Origin: Algivirga pacifica
GTDB lineage: Bacteria; Bacteroidota; Bacteroidia; Cytophagales; Flammeovirgaceae
NCBI RefSeq assembly: GCF_039543525.1
Contig: NZ_BAABJX010000028.1
Coordinates: forward strand, 1-64,000
Length of the DNA: 64,000 bases
Direction of reading: 5' to 3'
This document shows positions 34,861 through 43,924 of the stretch, one piece after another (within the stretch, counting starts at the first letter, position 1; each line of letters begins with the position of its first letter). The position numbers were made by a program, and so were the translations under genes. Under the pieces are notes generated by a model that did not search any database, was not told the origin of the DNA, and saw nothing but the letters and a program-made list of their open reading frames with translations.

Positions 34861-35889
34861 CTATAGTGTCGAAGAATATTCCTTCACCGTTTTCACAAAA
34901 GTTCTCACCTTATCAGGATCAATATCCGGGTATACCCCGTGTCCAAGGTTGGCAATGTGACGTTTCTTTCCGAAGGAGTCTAGCATGGCTTTCGTAGCGG
35001 CTTCTACTTCCTCATGAGAGCCGTACAGCGCACAAGGGTCAAGGTTTCCTTGAAGGGTGCGATCCCATCCGATAATCTCTCTGGATTCTTTGGCATCCAT
35101 GTTCCAGTCTAGACCGATGGTGTTACAGTTCAACGCTGCCAACTCTTTACGAGCATAGAAGGCACCTTTTGCAAATACCGTTTTTGGTACTTCTGTAATC
35201 GCATCACAGATTTGTCCGATATAAGGAGTGGCAAATTCTGAGTACTGTGCTGGAGAAAGAATTCCTGCCCAAGAATCGAATACCTGAATCATATCCGCTC
35301 CTGTAGCAATTTGTGCTTTCAGGTAAGCGATCGTAGTGTCGGTGATTTTTTGCAATAGCTTGTGTGCTAGGGCAGGCTCTGTATAAAGCATTTTTTTCGC
35401 TTTAGAGAAGGTCTTAGAACCACTTCCCTCTACCATATAACAAAGGATCGTAAAAGGTGCCCCTGCAAAGCCGATCAAAGGTACTCGGTCATTCAGTTCT
35501 TTTTTGGTAATGCTGATAGCATCCATCACATACTGCAAATGCTCGTGTGGATCTGCAACACGCAATTTTTCGATATCTGCGGCGCTCTTTACCGTTTCTG
35601 GGAAAAGGGGACCTCTTTTCTCGATCATCTCGTAAGGAAGGCCCATAGCCTCTGGTACTACTAAGATGTCAGAAAAGATAATCGCTGCATCTACGTCCAG
35701 TAGATCAACAGGCTGTATAGTAACCTCGGCTGCAAGTTCAGGAGTGGTACACAGTTCAATAAATCCGCTAAGACTATTTCTTACCGCTCTATATTCAGGA
35801 AGAATACGGCCCGCTTGACGCATTAACCATACCGGGGTGCGCTCAGTTTCTTCGCCTCTGGCAGCCCGCAGAATCAAATCATTTTTCAT
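34861..35889 (-). CDS. hemE: Uroporphyrinogen decarboxylase
   Basis: HemE, 342 aa from the preferred start. It removes four acetate carboxyl groups from uroporphyrinogen III to give coproporphyrinogen III in haem synthesis. Signatures: PVWLMRQAGRILPEYR near the N-terminus, IIFSDILVVPEAMG, GFAGAPFTILCYM, and the C-terminal NLGHGVYPDIDPD. The frame extends twelve codons upstream, but the ATG of MKNDLILRAARGEE matches the family start. It lies downstream of cca on the same strand, with REP-like hairpins between them. Confidence 0.96.
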   Translation of the reverse strand: MKNDLILRAARGEETERTPVWLMRQAGRILPEYRAVRNSLSGFIELCTTPELAAEVTIQPVDLLDVDAAIIFSDILVVPEAMGLPYEMIEKRGPLFPETVKSAADIEKLRVADPHEHLQYVMDAISITKKELNDRVPLIGFAGAPFTILCYMVEGSGSKTFSKAKKMLYTEPALAHKLLQKITDTTIAYLKAQIATGADMIQVFDSWAGILSPAQYSEFATPYIGQICDAITEVPKTVFAKGAFYARKELAALNCNTIGLDWNMDAKESREIIGWDRTLQGNLDPCALYGSHEEVEAATKAMLDSFGKKRHIANLGHGVYPDIDPDKVRTFVKTVKEYSSTL

Positions 35890-35915
35890 TGTTTGTATAA
35901 ATTTTGGATATATAA

Positions 35916-35984
35916 GGGCGATCACGTGGGATCATTCCTACCTATTATCATAAACTTTGGTTAGGGCGACCACAAGGGTCGCCC
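35916..35984. repeat. REP-like hairpin pair between hemE and cca
   Basis: GGGCGACC-ACAAG-GGTCGCCC at 35964-35984 is a perfect hairpin. A decayed copy of the same unit starts at 35916 (GGGCGATCACGTGGGATCAT). Similar REP units with GGGCG stems are scattered in many bacteria; no REP-associated transposase is in the window. Confidence 0.7.
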
Positions 35985-36013
35985 CTACCTTTTACCTCTT
36001 ACTTATTACCTTC
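35985..36013 (-). repeat. Heptamer array at the 3' end of cca
   Basis: On the minus strand the units gaaggta, ataagta, agaggta, aaaggta follow one another at 7-bp spacing. They encode the last residues of cca (Glu-Gly-Asn-Lys, stop) and continue past it. This is the same AGGTAAA family as at tcdA. Confidence 0.65.
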
Positions 36014-37417
36014 TATCCCCATTTCTTTGGCGATCTCCACCATATAGGCGTGTGCTTCTTCATATTCATTTCTGATCTTGCCATCAAGAATAGCTTCACG
36101 AATACGCACCTTGATATCCCCCACTTCTCTGGATGGCTTGAGGTCAAAGGTCTTCATAATAATCTCCCCGGTAATCACCGGTTGGAAGTTGCGGAGCTTA
36201 TCCTTTTCTTCCACAATGGCCATTTTCTCTTCGACAATATCAAAGTTGTGAAGGTATCGAGCGACTCTTTTATGATCCTTGGAGGTAATATCTGCCCGGC
36301 AAAGAATCATTAGGGCTTCAATATCATCCCCGGCTTCAAAAAGCAGACGACGAATCGCTGAATCCGTAATTTCTCTTTTGACTAATGCGATAGGACGAAG
36401 GTGTAGACGTACCAGCTTTTGTACGAACTTCATCTTCTCATTCATTGGTAGTTTTAGACGACGGAAGATACCCGGGACCATTCTGGCTCCTTTTTCTTCG
36501 TGTCCGTGGAAGGTCCAACCTACTTTGTTGTTAAAGCGCTTGGTCGCAGGTTTGGCGATATCGTGTAAGATCGCGGCCCAACGAAGCCATAGGTCGTCCG
36601 AACGCTCTGCCGTATTGTCCAGTACCTTTAGGGTATGGTAGAAGTTGTCTTTGTGCTTTTTCCCATTCTTTACATCTACTCCTTTAAGGCGAACCATTTC
36701 AGGGAAGATATATTCCAGTAAACCGGATTGCTCCAACAGTAGGAAGCCGTAAGAGGGCTTTTTAGACAGGATGATTTTGTTCAACTCATCCATGATACGC
36801 TCTTTGCTGACAATGCCGATACGCTCCTTATTACGGTTAATAGCGTCATAAGTATCAGGCTCTATATCGAAGTCCAGTTGAGAAGCAAATCGTATGGCAC
36901 GCATCATTCTTAGTGGATCGTCTGAGAAGGTAATATCAGGATCCAGAGGCGTACGAATGGTTTTACTTTTCAGGTCATCGATTCCTCCAAAAGGATCGAC
37001 TACTTTCCCGAAGTTTTCCTCCGAAAGATCAATGGCCATGGCATTGATGGTAAAATCTCTGCGATTTTGATCGTCCTCCAAAGTGCCATCTTCTACGATA
37101 GGCTTGCGGGAATCTCTTCTATAGGATTCTTTGCGGGCACCTACGAACTCTACTTCCCATTCTCCTACCTTGATCATTGCTGTGCCAAAGTTTTTAAAGG
37201 AGTTCACTTGTACATGGTCTCCAAGACTGCCGGCAACCTCTTCAGCTAGCGCAATACCGCTGCCTACACAAACGACATCAATATCTTTAGAAGGTCTTTC
37301 TAAAATAAGGTCTCTCACATATCCTCCTACCACATACGCAGGCACCTGAAGCTGTTTTGCGCTTCGGCCTATTCGTTCAAATATATCGTTTTCTTTCAGT
37401 GTATCTGCAAAATTCAT
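35999..37417 (-). CDS. cca: CCA tRNA nucleotidyltransferase with HD domain
   Basis: Class II nucleotidyltransferase of 472 aa that adds or repairs the CCA end of tRNAs. The N-terminal catalytic head has YVVGGYVRDLIL (GG at 31-32) and the acidic pair Asp45/Asp47 in SKDIDVV. RRDFTINAMA (119-128) and DDPLRMMRAIRFA (166-178) are family motifs. An HD domain is marked by His285-Asp286 in ILHDIAKP, giving possible 2',3'-cyclic phosphatase activity. It is divergent from gldG. Its final residues come from a heptamer array. Confidence 0.95.
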   Translation of the reverse strand: MNFADTLKENDIFERIGRSAKQLQVPAYVVGGYVRDLILERPSKDIDVVCVGSGIALAEEVAGSLGDHVQVNSFKNFGTAMIKVGEWEVEFVGARKESYRRDSRKPIVEDGTLEDDQNRRDFTINAMAIDLSEENFGKVVDPFGGIDDLKSKTIRTPLDPDITFSDDPLRMMRAIRFASQLDFDIEPDTYDAINRNKERIGIVSKERIMDELNKIILSKKPSYGFLLLEQSGLLEYIFPEMVRLKGVDVKNGKKHKDNFYHTLKVLDNTAERSDDLWLRWAAILHDIAKPATKRFNNKVGWTFHGHEEKGARMVPGIFRRLKLPMNEKMKFVQKLVRLHLRPIALVKREITDSAIRRLLFEAGDDIEALMILCRADITSKDHKRVARYLHNFDIVEEKMAIVEEKDKLRNFQPVITGEIIMKTFDLKPSREVGDIKVRIREAILDGKIRNEYEEAHAYMVEIAKEMGIEGNK

Positions 37418-37686
37418 TATCCGGCGGTTTGATCCTTTGTTTACCCTAGTAAACAGATTATAAATGGCTTTGGTCCTTAAAAATGGAAAAGCCTATGCCA
37501 ATATTCCGGCAAAAGTAGTAAAACTTTTTCGCTATTTAAAGGAGGTATGTCGGTGCTTGGGAGGTTTCATTGTTAGATCGGCTTGTTTTTATATGATCAG
37601 TACCTTTTCCTGATTAACTTTTCCCATTCAAAGGAGTTTTGCGTGAAATTTGTAATTTTGGGAGGTTTCATGTAATCATTTCAGTT

Positions 37687-39369
37687 ATGTCAAACAAAAA
37701 ATGGGAAGACTTACTCGCTTTTTCGGCGTTGGTGCTTACAGCAGTTTTGCTGAATATGCATGCCCACCGATGGATTGTTCGTTGGGATCTCACCGAGGAA
37801 AAGCGATTTACAATGCGTCAGGCGACGCAGCAGATGCTTGAAGAACTGCCACAGGAGGCAAGCATAGAAGTATATTTGGATGGAGAGATGAATGCCGATT
37901 TCAAGCGATTGCAAGAGGGTATTCGGGAGACCTTGGAGCAGTTTCGTATGCATTCTGCCGGGAAACTTTCCTATCGCTTTGTCGACCCTAATGCGACGAA
38001 AGGACGAGAAAAGCAGGAGCTGATCACCTATTTGGTCAATAGCGGTATTCCACAAACCAATCTTTTTGACATTACCGAAAGTGGAGAACGTATCCAGAAA
38101 ATGATTTTTCCGGGAGCGATTATTCGATATGCGGGAAAAGAAAAAGGGGTGCTTTTACTGAAAGGAAATAAAGGCAGTTCGGCCCAAGAGCAGATTAACC
38201 AATCTATTGAGGGGATTGAGTATGAGTTGGCAAGTACGTTACATACGTTAACAGCTACTGACAAAAAGCGAATAGCGTTTATACAAGGACACGGAGAGTT
38301 AACTCCTGAAGAAACACAAGGAATAGCGGCAGAAATACGTGAAACCTATTTGTTGGATTATGTTCCTATTCTTCCTCCAGAAAAAATGAAGGAGTATGAT
38401 GCAATAGTTGTGGCTCAGCCTAAAACAACCTTTTCTCCGTCGGATAAATTCTTTCTGGATCAGTACCTGATGCAAGGAGGAAAAGCCATTCTGATGGCCG
38501 ATCCTATTCAGATGAATAAGGATAGTATCCCGATGGGAGGGACCTATGGTTTTGGGTATGACTTGAGATGGGAAGAATTGATTTTTCGATATGGCATCCG
38601 TCTAAATACTAATTTAGTACAAGATCAGCAGGCCGGAGTATTGGAAGTGGTGACCGGAAATGTAGGAAACCAGCAGCAGGTACAACCCCTGCCATGGCCT
38701 TATTATATTTATTTGAATAAGTTTGGTAAGCACCCTATCGTGCGTAATCTGGATGTGGTCTACGGAAAGTTTGTCACTACGTTGGACACGGTAAAAACGA
38801 AGGAGATTAAGAAAACACCATTGATGTTTTCGTCCCAGTATAGTAGGATAAAGCAAATGCCGGGGATGGTTTCCTTGGATGAGATCAGAAGGGATAGGGA
38901 TAAGGAATTATTTGATCAGTCTCATTTGCCGGTAGCCTATTTGCTGGAAGGAGCGTTTACTTCCTTATACGCCAATCGTTACCCTCCATTGGGCTTGACT
39001 GACCGAAAGGTGATCGGAAAGAGTCCTCAAACAAAACTAATTGTGGTAGGAGATGCCGATATTATTCGTAACGAGCGAAACTGGAGAACAGGAAAATTAG
39101 ATCCGATTGATTTTGATCCTTATCGTCAGCAGCGCTTGTCCAATACAGAGTTCTTTATGAACTCCTTGGCTTACCTGACGGACGATAGTGGCCTGATTAG
39201 TGCTCGAAGTAGACAGGTTACGTTGAGACCATTGGATCCCTTCAAAGTAACAGAGGATAAGCTTTTCTGGCAGTTATTGAATATTGCAGGGCCGGTGATG
39301 CTTGTAATTATTTTTGGAATTGGACGTACGTATTGGAGACGTAAACAGTACGGACAACGTCGCCATTAA
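37687..39369 (+). CDS. gldG: Gliding motility-associated GldG-like protein
   Basis: A 560-aa membrane protein of the GldG type (ABC_transp_aux). One helix near the N-terminus (about 9-30) precedes RWDLTEEKRFTM, the characteristic start of the periplasmic region. IEVYLDGEMNADFKRLQE and YRFVDPNA are conserved, and a second helix (NIAGPVMLVIIFGIG) lies near the C-terminus, ending in a basic tail. GldG works with GldF (permease) and GldA (ATPase) in gliding or the type IX system of Bacteroidetes; neither is adjacent here. The frame extends upstream to a TTG, but the ATG is preferred. TAATTTTG at 37653-37660 may be its -7 box. Confidence 0.88.
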   Translation: MSNKKWEDLLAFSALVLTAVLLNMHAHRWIVRWDLTEEKRFTMRQATQQMLEELPQEASIEVYLDGEMNADFKRLQEGIRETLEQFRMHSAGKLSYRFVDPNATKGREKQELITYLVNSGIPQTNLFDITESGERIQKMIFPGAIIRYAGKEKGVLLLKGNKGSSAQEQINQSIEGIEYELASTLHTLTATDKKRIAFIQGHGELTPEETQGIAAEIRETYLLDYVPILPPEKMKEYDAIVVAQPKTTFSPSDKFFLDQYLMQGGKAILMADPIQMNKDSIPMGGTYGFGYDLRWEELIFRYGIRLNTNLVQDQQAGVLEVVTGNVGNQQQVQPLPWPYYIYLNKFGKHPIVRNLDVVYGKFVTTLDTVKTKEIKKTPLMFSSQYSRIKQMPGMVSLDEIRRDRDKELFDQSHLPVAYLLEGAFTSLYANRYPPLGLTDRKVIGKSPQTKLIVVGDADIIRNERNWRTGKLDPIDFDPYRQQRLSNTEFFMNSLAYLTDDSGLISARSRQVTLRPLDPFKVTEDKLFWQLLNIAGPVMLVIIFGIGRTYWRRKQYGQRRH

Positions 39370-39376
39370 TCTGTAG

Positions 39377-39397
39377 GGACGCGCTACAAACGCGTCC
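39377..39397. repeat. REP-like hairpin after gldG
   Basis: GGACGCG-CTACAAA-CGCGTCC, a perfect 7-bp stem, eight bases after the gldG stop codon. A decayed copy overlaps the murI stop codon at about 41392-41419. Confidence 0.7.
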
Positions 39398-39440
39398 GAG
39401 ATACGTTGGGGTATGAGATCAACATAAAATCAAAACAGCA

Positions 39441-40376
39441 ATGAAACTGAAAGGATTAATCCTATTAAATATATTCTTGGTAGTGGCAATAGGGCTATCG
39501 TTATGGGATGGACCTGTATCTACCAATACTACCGAGGTGAGTGATTTGGAACGCTGGATGCCAAGGGATACGAGTGCGATACAGTCTATTCAAATCGAAG
39601 GTGTTACGTTACAGCATCAAAAAAGTGGATGGATATTAGAAGCTACTCAGCAAGCGATCAACCCATTGAAGATTAATAGTACCTTATATATCCTTACACA
39701 ATGGCAGGAACGTTTGCTTTCTCCAGAGCATAAGGAAGAGGCTTTGACTCGCCTGCAACAAAATGGACTGACAGTCTCGATCAAGGGAGAAAAAGGAACA
39801 GAGACTTATCAGGTGGTGCAAAAGGATGAGCGTACCTTATGGCTCGGAAAAAATGATACTGCTGTCAAAGAAATCAGTATAGGGGGCAATCAGTTGAAGC
39901 TGGAACAGATCTTTAGTACCTCAGCACATTATTGGCAGGATCGAAGAGTACTACCCACTAACTGGGGTAGCATGAAAGAACTTGCCGTAAGGTATTCGGG
40001 AGCAGCCAGTCAAAATGATTACCATATCGCCTATAACCCAGAAAGCCGTTTTTATCAGGTAAAACAGGTAGAGCAGTTGGACTCCTTAATGCTTTATGAA
40101 TATGTGAGGGGGTTGCAGTTACTAGAGTATGAAAAAGCGGTGGAACGTACCTCTCTTAAGGATTCTTTAAGGAATTACACCCCTTTCAGCACCTTATACT
40201 TAGAAGACTTATATTCTGGAAAAAGAACCTTAAAGGTTTATCCTATGGGACCTCAGGAAGTATATGTCTGGGAAGAGGAAAAAGGTCAGGTAATGGAAGT
40301 GAATTTCCAGCAAATGCAAGATGTTTTAGTGGTACCGTCGCTGTTTGATGCCACAGTTGAAAAAGGAAATAGATAA
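39441..40376 (+). CDS. DUF4340-like periplasmic protein
   Basis: A 311-aa protein with one N-terminal membrane helix (about 5-20) and a beta-rich remainder. It resembles DUF4340 proteins, which usually follow GldG-like ABC auxiliary proteins. The order and short 71-nt spacing suggest one operon with gldG. The function is unknown; a role in the same transport or gliding machinery is inferred. A type B array begins three bases after the stop codon. Confidence 0.7.
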   Translation: MKLKGLILLNIFLVVAIGLSLWDGPVSTNTTEVSDLERWMPRDTSAIQSIQIEGVTLQHQKSGWILEATQQAINPLKINSTLYILTQWQERLLSPEHKEEALTRLQQNGLTVSIKGEKGTETYQVVQKDERTLWLGKNDTAVKEISIGGNQLKLEQIFSTSAHYWQDRRVLPTNWGSMKELAVRYSGAASQNDYHIAYNPESRFYQVKQVEQLDSLMLYEYVRGLQLLEYEKAVERTSLKDSLRNYTPFSTLYLEDLYSGKRTLKVYPMGPQEVYVWEEEKGQVMEVNFQQMQDVLVVPSLFDATVEKGNR

Positions 40377-40379
40377 GTT

Positions 40380-40600
40380 GTTCATAATGTTTAGTTGAGC
40401 TTCGCTCGTTCATAATGTTTAGTTGTTGAATCTCTGAGTTGAGCTTCGCTCCATTATACAGCATCTCGAATAGCATTAGTTTATTGACTGATAGCAATAG
40501 ACAATTCAACTCAATACGAAGTATTGAAATTCGAATATCATGTAATGGACTCAACAACTAAACACCATGAACGAGCGAAGCTCAACTAAACAACATGAAC
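40380..40600. repeat. Type B hairpin-module array upstream of murI
   Basis: Left arm repeats GTTCATAATGTTTAGTTG with the module GAGC-TTC-GCTC. Right arm has AACACCATGAAC, GAGC-GAA-GCTC, CTAAACAACATGAAC. The middle carries a second GAGC-TTC-GCTC and CAATAC-GAA-GTATTG (40512-40526). The right arm is open in frame with murI. Confidence 0.88.
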
Positions 40601-40617
40601 ATAAATTAGATAAAACC

Positions 40618-41394
40618 ATGGTGGGTGTATTTGATTCTGGCTTAGGAGGATTATCGGTTTGGAGAGTGTTGGCTAAAGAAATCCAGCATGAGTCCATACT
40701 ATATTATGCCGATTCTGCCCATTGTCCATATGGTGGGAAGACAGAGGAAGAGGTTCGAGCGTTGACAAGTACAGCCGTTGATTTTTTATTGGAAAAAGGT
40801 TGTCGATTGATTGTGATCGCTTGTAATACGGCTACGGCAGCAGCAATCCATTATCTAAGAGAGAAGTACCCTCATATTCCCTTTGTAGGCATGGAACCTG
40901 CCGTCAAGCCTGCTGCTATTGCAACGAAAACAGGAACGATTGGAGTGCTAGCGACCAGAGGAACCTTTCAGGGGGGACATTTCAAAAAGACCAAAGAGCA
41001 ATATGCTGAAGGAGTTACGGTGATTACCAGGGCAGGGGATGGCTTGGTAGAGTTGGTAGAGCAGCAGGAAATTTATACGCCTAAAGCACATGCCTTGATT
41101 CACAGTTATATCGCCCCTATGCTGGATGCTAGAGCAGATCATATCGTTTTAGGGTGTACCCATTATCCTTTTTTGATTCCTGTATTGGAGTCTATAGTAG
41201 GCCCTACGGTACAGTTGGTAGATCCAGCTCCTTCTGTAGCCAAAAGAGTCATTACCTTGTATCAGCAACTCCCTCAGTATGTATCCCCCAAGCTTAGACG
41301 AGAGTTTTATACTACGGGAGATATGAAGCTGATGAAACACTTTTTGCAAGAAACATTAAAGGTACAGGATCCAGCGGTATATTTTGTTGGGTAG
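40618..41394 (+). CDS. murI: Glutamate racemase
   Basis: MurI, 258 aa, converts L- to D-glutamate for peptidoglycan. The two catalytic cysteines are Cys69 in VIACNTATAAA and Cys180 in LGCTHYPFL, with Asp6 in VFDSGLGGLSV. The frame is open for 17 more codons upstream, from an ATG at 40567 inside the type B repeat. That extension (MNERSSTKQHEH then five residues) is pure repeat, so the ATG before VGVFDSG is chosen. A decayed REP unit overlaps its stop codon. Confidence 0.95.
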   Translation: MVGVFDSGLGGLSVWRVLAKEIQHESILYYADSAHCPYGGKTEEEVRALTSTAVDFLLEKGCRLIVIACNTATAAAIHYLREKYPHIPFVGMEPAVKPAAIATKTGTIGVLATRGTFQGGHFKKTKEQYAEGVTVITRAGDGLVELVEQQEIYTPKAHALIHSYIAPMLDARADHIVLGCTHYPFLIPVLESIVGPTVQLVDPAPSVAKRVITLYQQLPQYVSPKLRREFYTTGDMKLMKHFLQETLKVQDPAVYFVG

Positions 41395-41437
41395 AAATGT
41401 CCTACGAACACGTCCAAGCCGTACAATTACTTTGTTG

Positions 41438-41466
41438 ATTGCCTATCGTTTAAAAAATGTTTATGG
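41438..41466 (+). repeat. Copy of a dispersed TATCGTTTAAAAAATG repeat
   Basis: GATTGCCTATCGTTTAAAAA and the following ATGTTTATGG recur with small changes at 63846-63871 and 63886-63911. All lie downstream of genes. The function is unknown. Confidence 0.55.
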
Positions 41467-41503
41467 ATGATAGTTGCTTCTCCTCTAGAACCAAAATAAT
41501 TTT

Positions 41504-41545
41504 CCACACTCCACACTCCACACTCCACACTCCACACTCCACACT
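41504..41545 (-). repeat. Perfect 6 x CCACACT heptamer array after yraN
   Basis: Six identical 7-bp units. On the minus strand the array reads AGTGTGG and begins four bases after the yraN stop codon. It lies between convergent murI and yraN. Confidence 0.9.
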
Positions 41546-41549
41546 CCCA

Positions 41550-41897
41550 TCAGAAGGCATCTTCAAAATGCTCAATGGCCACAGACTTTCCTGTATCAAT
41601 AATGGCAATAATGTCAAATCGAACCCTTCCTTGATAATCGGATTGCTGTAGGTAGGCATCGGCAGCACGTTGTATTCCTTTTTGCTTTCGTTTGGTTACA
41701 CTGGACTCTGGGTAGCCATAGATAGCAGACTTCCTACTTTTTACCTCTACGAAGATTAGAATATCATTCAAGTGGGTGATTAGGTCAATTTCATTTCGGC
41801 CAAAGCGATAGTTTTTATCAATAATTTCATGCCCTTTTTGCTCTAGGTATTGAGAGGCGAGCTCTTCCTGCTTTTTTCCTTTTTCAATATTGTTCAT
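41550..41897 (-). CDS. YraN / UPF0102 family nuclease-fold protein
   Basis: About 115 aa with the endonuclease-like UPF0102 fold: GKKQEELASQYLEQKGHEII, then NYRFGRNEIDLI and LIFVEVKSRKS, the Asp and Glu-x-Lys of the PD-(D/E)xK core. Its role is unclear, perhaps Holliday-junction related. The frame can be read from a TTG ten codons upstream, but the ATG of MNNIEKGKKQ gives the normal family length. A large repeat array separates it from the SLC13 transporter gene upstream. Confidence 0.92.
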   Translation of the reverse strand: MNNIEKGKKQEELASQYLEQKGHEIIDKNYRFGRNEIDLITHLNDILIFVEVKSRKSAIYGYPESSVTKRKQKGIQRAADAYLQQSDYQGRVRFDIIAIIDTGKSVAIEHFEDAF

Positions 41898-41938
41898 AGC
41901 AGGAAGTTGTTGGGACAGGCTACACAAATAAAGCGGTT

Positions 41939-42127
41939 GTTCATGATGTTTAATTGAGCTTCGCTCTATTGCATGGCGTCTTGATTTGAATTAATTGTTG
42001 ATTGAAGTTTGAGTTGAGACTCATAGAACATATCAACTCGAATCAACGAGCGAAGCTCAATTCAACGATTCAACGATTCAACAACTAAACATCATGAACG
42101 AGCCAAGCTCAATTAAACATCATGAAC
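41939..42127. repeat. Composite type B array with an embedded arm from another array
   Basis: The outer ends are GTTCATGATGTTTAATT and AATTAAACATCATGAAC. The stretch 42033-42085 matches 45381-45433 at 52 of 53 positions; the only change is in the loop (GAGC-GAA-GCTC here, GAGC-AAA-GCTC there). A mutated module, GAGC-CAA-GCTC, lies near 42101. It fills the yraN/SLC13 gap. Confidence 0.88.
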
Positions 42128-42142
42128 AAAACCTTGGCTAGG

Positions 42143-43924
42143 TTAAAATAACTCGTAACGGATAATCAGATATGTTATGATTGTGATCAGGTATAGTACC
42201 AACAAAGGAGACCCTACTTTAAGAAAATCTTTGATGGTATACCCACCGGGGCTGGCCACAATCATATTTGTTTGGTAACTGATAGGAGTGAGGAAAGCGG
42301 CAGAAGCAGCATAGGCTACTCCCAGGTATAACACTTCCCCATCAATTCCGGCTTGCTGGGAAATGGTATAGGCCAAGGGGAAAGCGACAGATACGGCGGC
42401 TACGTTGGTGACAAAAGAGGTAAGGAATATGGTAAGAAGCATTAAACCAATTAATATACCTATAGTCCCTAAAGGCAACAGCCATTCCAGGGTATACTCA
42501 GAAATCATTTGGGAGGCTCCAGAAGTAATAAATACATTCCCAATGGCCAAGGCGAGTACTAGAACAAAGAATAATTCCCGATCGATGGTTTTTTGTAATT
42601 CCCTCAAGGTGATCAATCGGAAAAATAAGGACATCAATACCGTGAGAAATAATCCCTTGAAAAGGCTCAGGTGTCCAATGATCGTCATTCCTAAAATAAT
42701 GGCCACAGAGCCGATGAACCAGTTATCAGGTCCTCTTCGAACAATTTCCTCATAGTTATCATGGGATAGAAGATAAAAATCCCTACGCAACTGGGTGATA
42801 GAAACCAGGTCACTGGAGGCAATAAGCAATACATCACCACTCCTCAGTACGATATCTCCTATACGTCCCTTAAAGGTTGCTCCATTTCGATGTATAGCAA
42901 TAATGGTAGAGTTATAGGTGGTTTTGAAATCAATATCCCTTACCTGTATACGCTCAAATTCTGAATTAACAGGAATACTGATCTCTAAGATATTAGAGGC
43001 CCTTTTCAGTTGGAACTGTGGATGTTTGGCTACCCGAAGATCCTCATTGTTTTCCAATAGGGTGATAATATCCTCCTTTTGTCCGGAGAAAATAATACGA
43101 TCCTCCTTCTCTAGTCGTATAGAGGTATTCATTACGACGTTAATGCTTTCACCTCTTCGGATAATTCGTACAGGGTTTACTCCCTTAATATCACGAAGCC
43201 CCATCTCTCGCATCGTCCGACCAATATAGTGTGACTCCTCTGTGAGGATAGTTTCTATAAAATAAGCACGAACTTTCATTTCTGCCTTTTCCAGTATCAT
43301 CGTATTACTGTCGAGCAGGTCATAGCCTATAAAATAGAAATAGGCAATTCCTACCAGGGTGACCAATATTCCAGGGAATAAGAAGTCAGTGAATTTCAAT
43401 ACCTCTACGCCGTTGCTTTCCATCAGTCCATTGAGAACCAGGTTGGTGGAGGTGCCAATAAGGGTAATCATCCCCCCCATAATCGCAACAAAAGAGAGCG
43501 GCATCAGAAACTTGGAAGGAGCCACATTGTAGTCTTTTGCTTTTTCATATACATAAGGCATAAGCATAGCTACAATGGGAGTGTTGTTGAAGCAGGAAGA
43601 GAATACAGAGACAATTCCGCTCAACCGAAGAAGAAAGGAACGGGGTGTCATACAGCTTTTAAAACACTTATCCAGCGATTGATAGGGATTGAACTTTTTT
43701 TGGACGACTGCTGAAAGCATAATGACCATAAATACGGTAAGCAACTGTTCATTGGCTAAACCTGCCACCACGGTTTCAAAAGAGATAATATGTAAAGAAA
43801 GCAGTAGCGCTACCGCTCCTATAAAGATATGAGAAGGCCTCCGTTTTCCCCATATCAACAAAAGAATCGCAATGGCTAAGGTGAATAGTACAATCCACTT
43901 ATGTAACGCAATATCTATATCCAT
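42143..43924 (-). CDS. SLC13-family anion transporter with two TrkA-C domains
   Basis: A 593-aa inner-membrane transporter of the DASS/SLC13 type. About ten hydrophobic helices flank a central soluble part (about 205-385) with two RCK_C/TrkA-C units (GMREMGLRDIKGVNPVRIIR and ERIQVRDIDFKTTYNSTIIA are recognisable). The motif SSCFNNTPIVAML corresponds to the first substrate loop, and NVAAVSVAFPLAYTIS to the second. Relatives carry sulfate, citrate or other dicarboxylates with sodium; the substrate is not resolved here. Confidence 0.88.
   Translation of the reverse strand: MDIDIALHKWIVLFTLAIAILLLIWGKRRPSHIFIGAVALLLSLHIISFETVVAGLANEQLLTVFMVIMLSAVVQKKFNPYQSLDKCFKSCMTPRSFLLRLSGIVSVFSSCFNNTPIVAMLMPYVYEKAKDYNVAPSKFLMPLSFVAIMGGMITLIGTSTNLVLNGLMESNGVEVLKFTDFLFPGILVTLVGIAYFYFIGYDLLDSNTMILEKAEMKVRAYFIETILTEESHYIGRTMREMGLRDIKGVNPVRIIRRGESINVVMNTSIRLEKEDRIIFSGQKEDIITLLENNEDLRVAKHPQFQLKRASNILEISIPVNSEFERIQVRDIDFKTTYNSTIIAIHRNGATFKGRIGDIVLRSGDVLLIASSDLVSITQLRRDFYLLSHDNYEEIVRRGPDNWFIGSVAIILGMTIIGHLSLFKGLFLTVLMSLFFRLITLRELQKTIDRELFFVLVLALAIGNVFITSGASQMISEYTLEWLLPLGTIGILIGLMLLTIFLTSFVTNVAAVSVAFPLAYTISQQAGIDGEVLYLGVAYAASAAFLTPISYQTNMIVASPGGYTIKDFLKVGSPLLVLYLITIITYLIIRYELF

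Noticed and set aside
37639..37686. TTG-initiated extension of gldG
   Set aside because: It would translate across the probable -7 box, and the family start fits the ATG at 37687.
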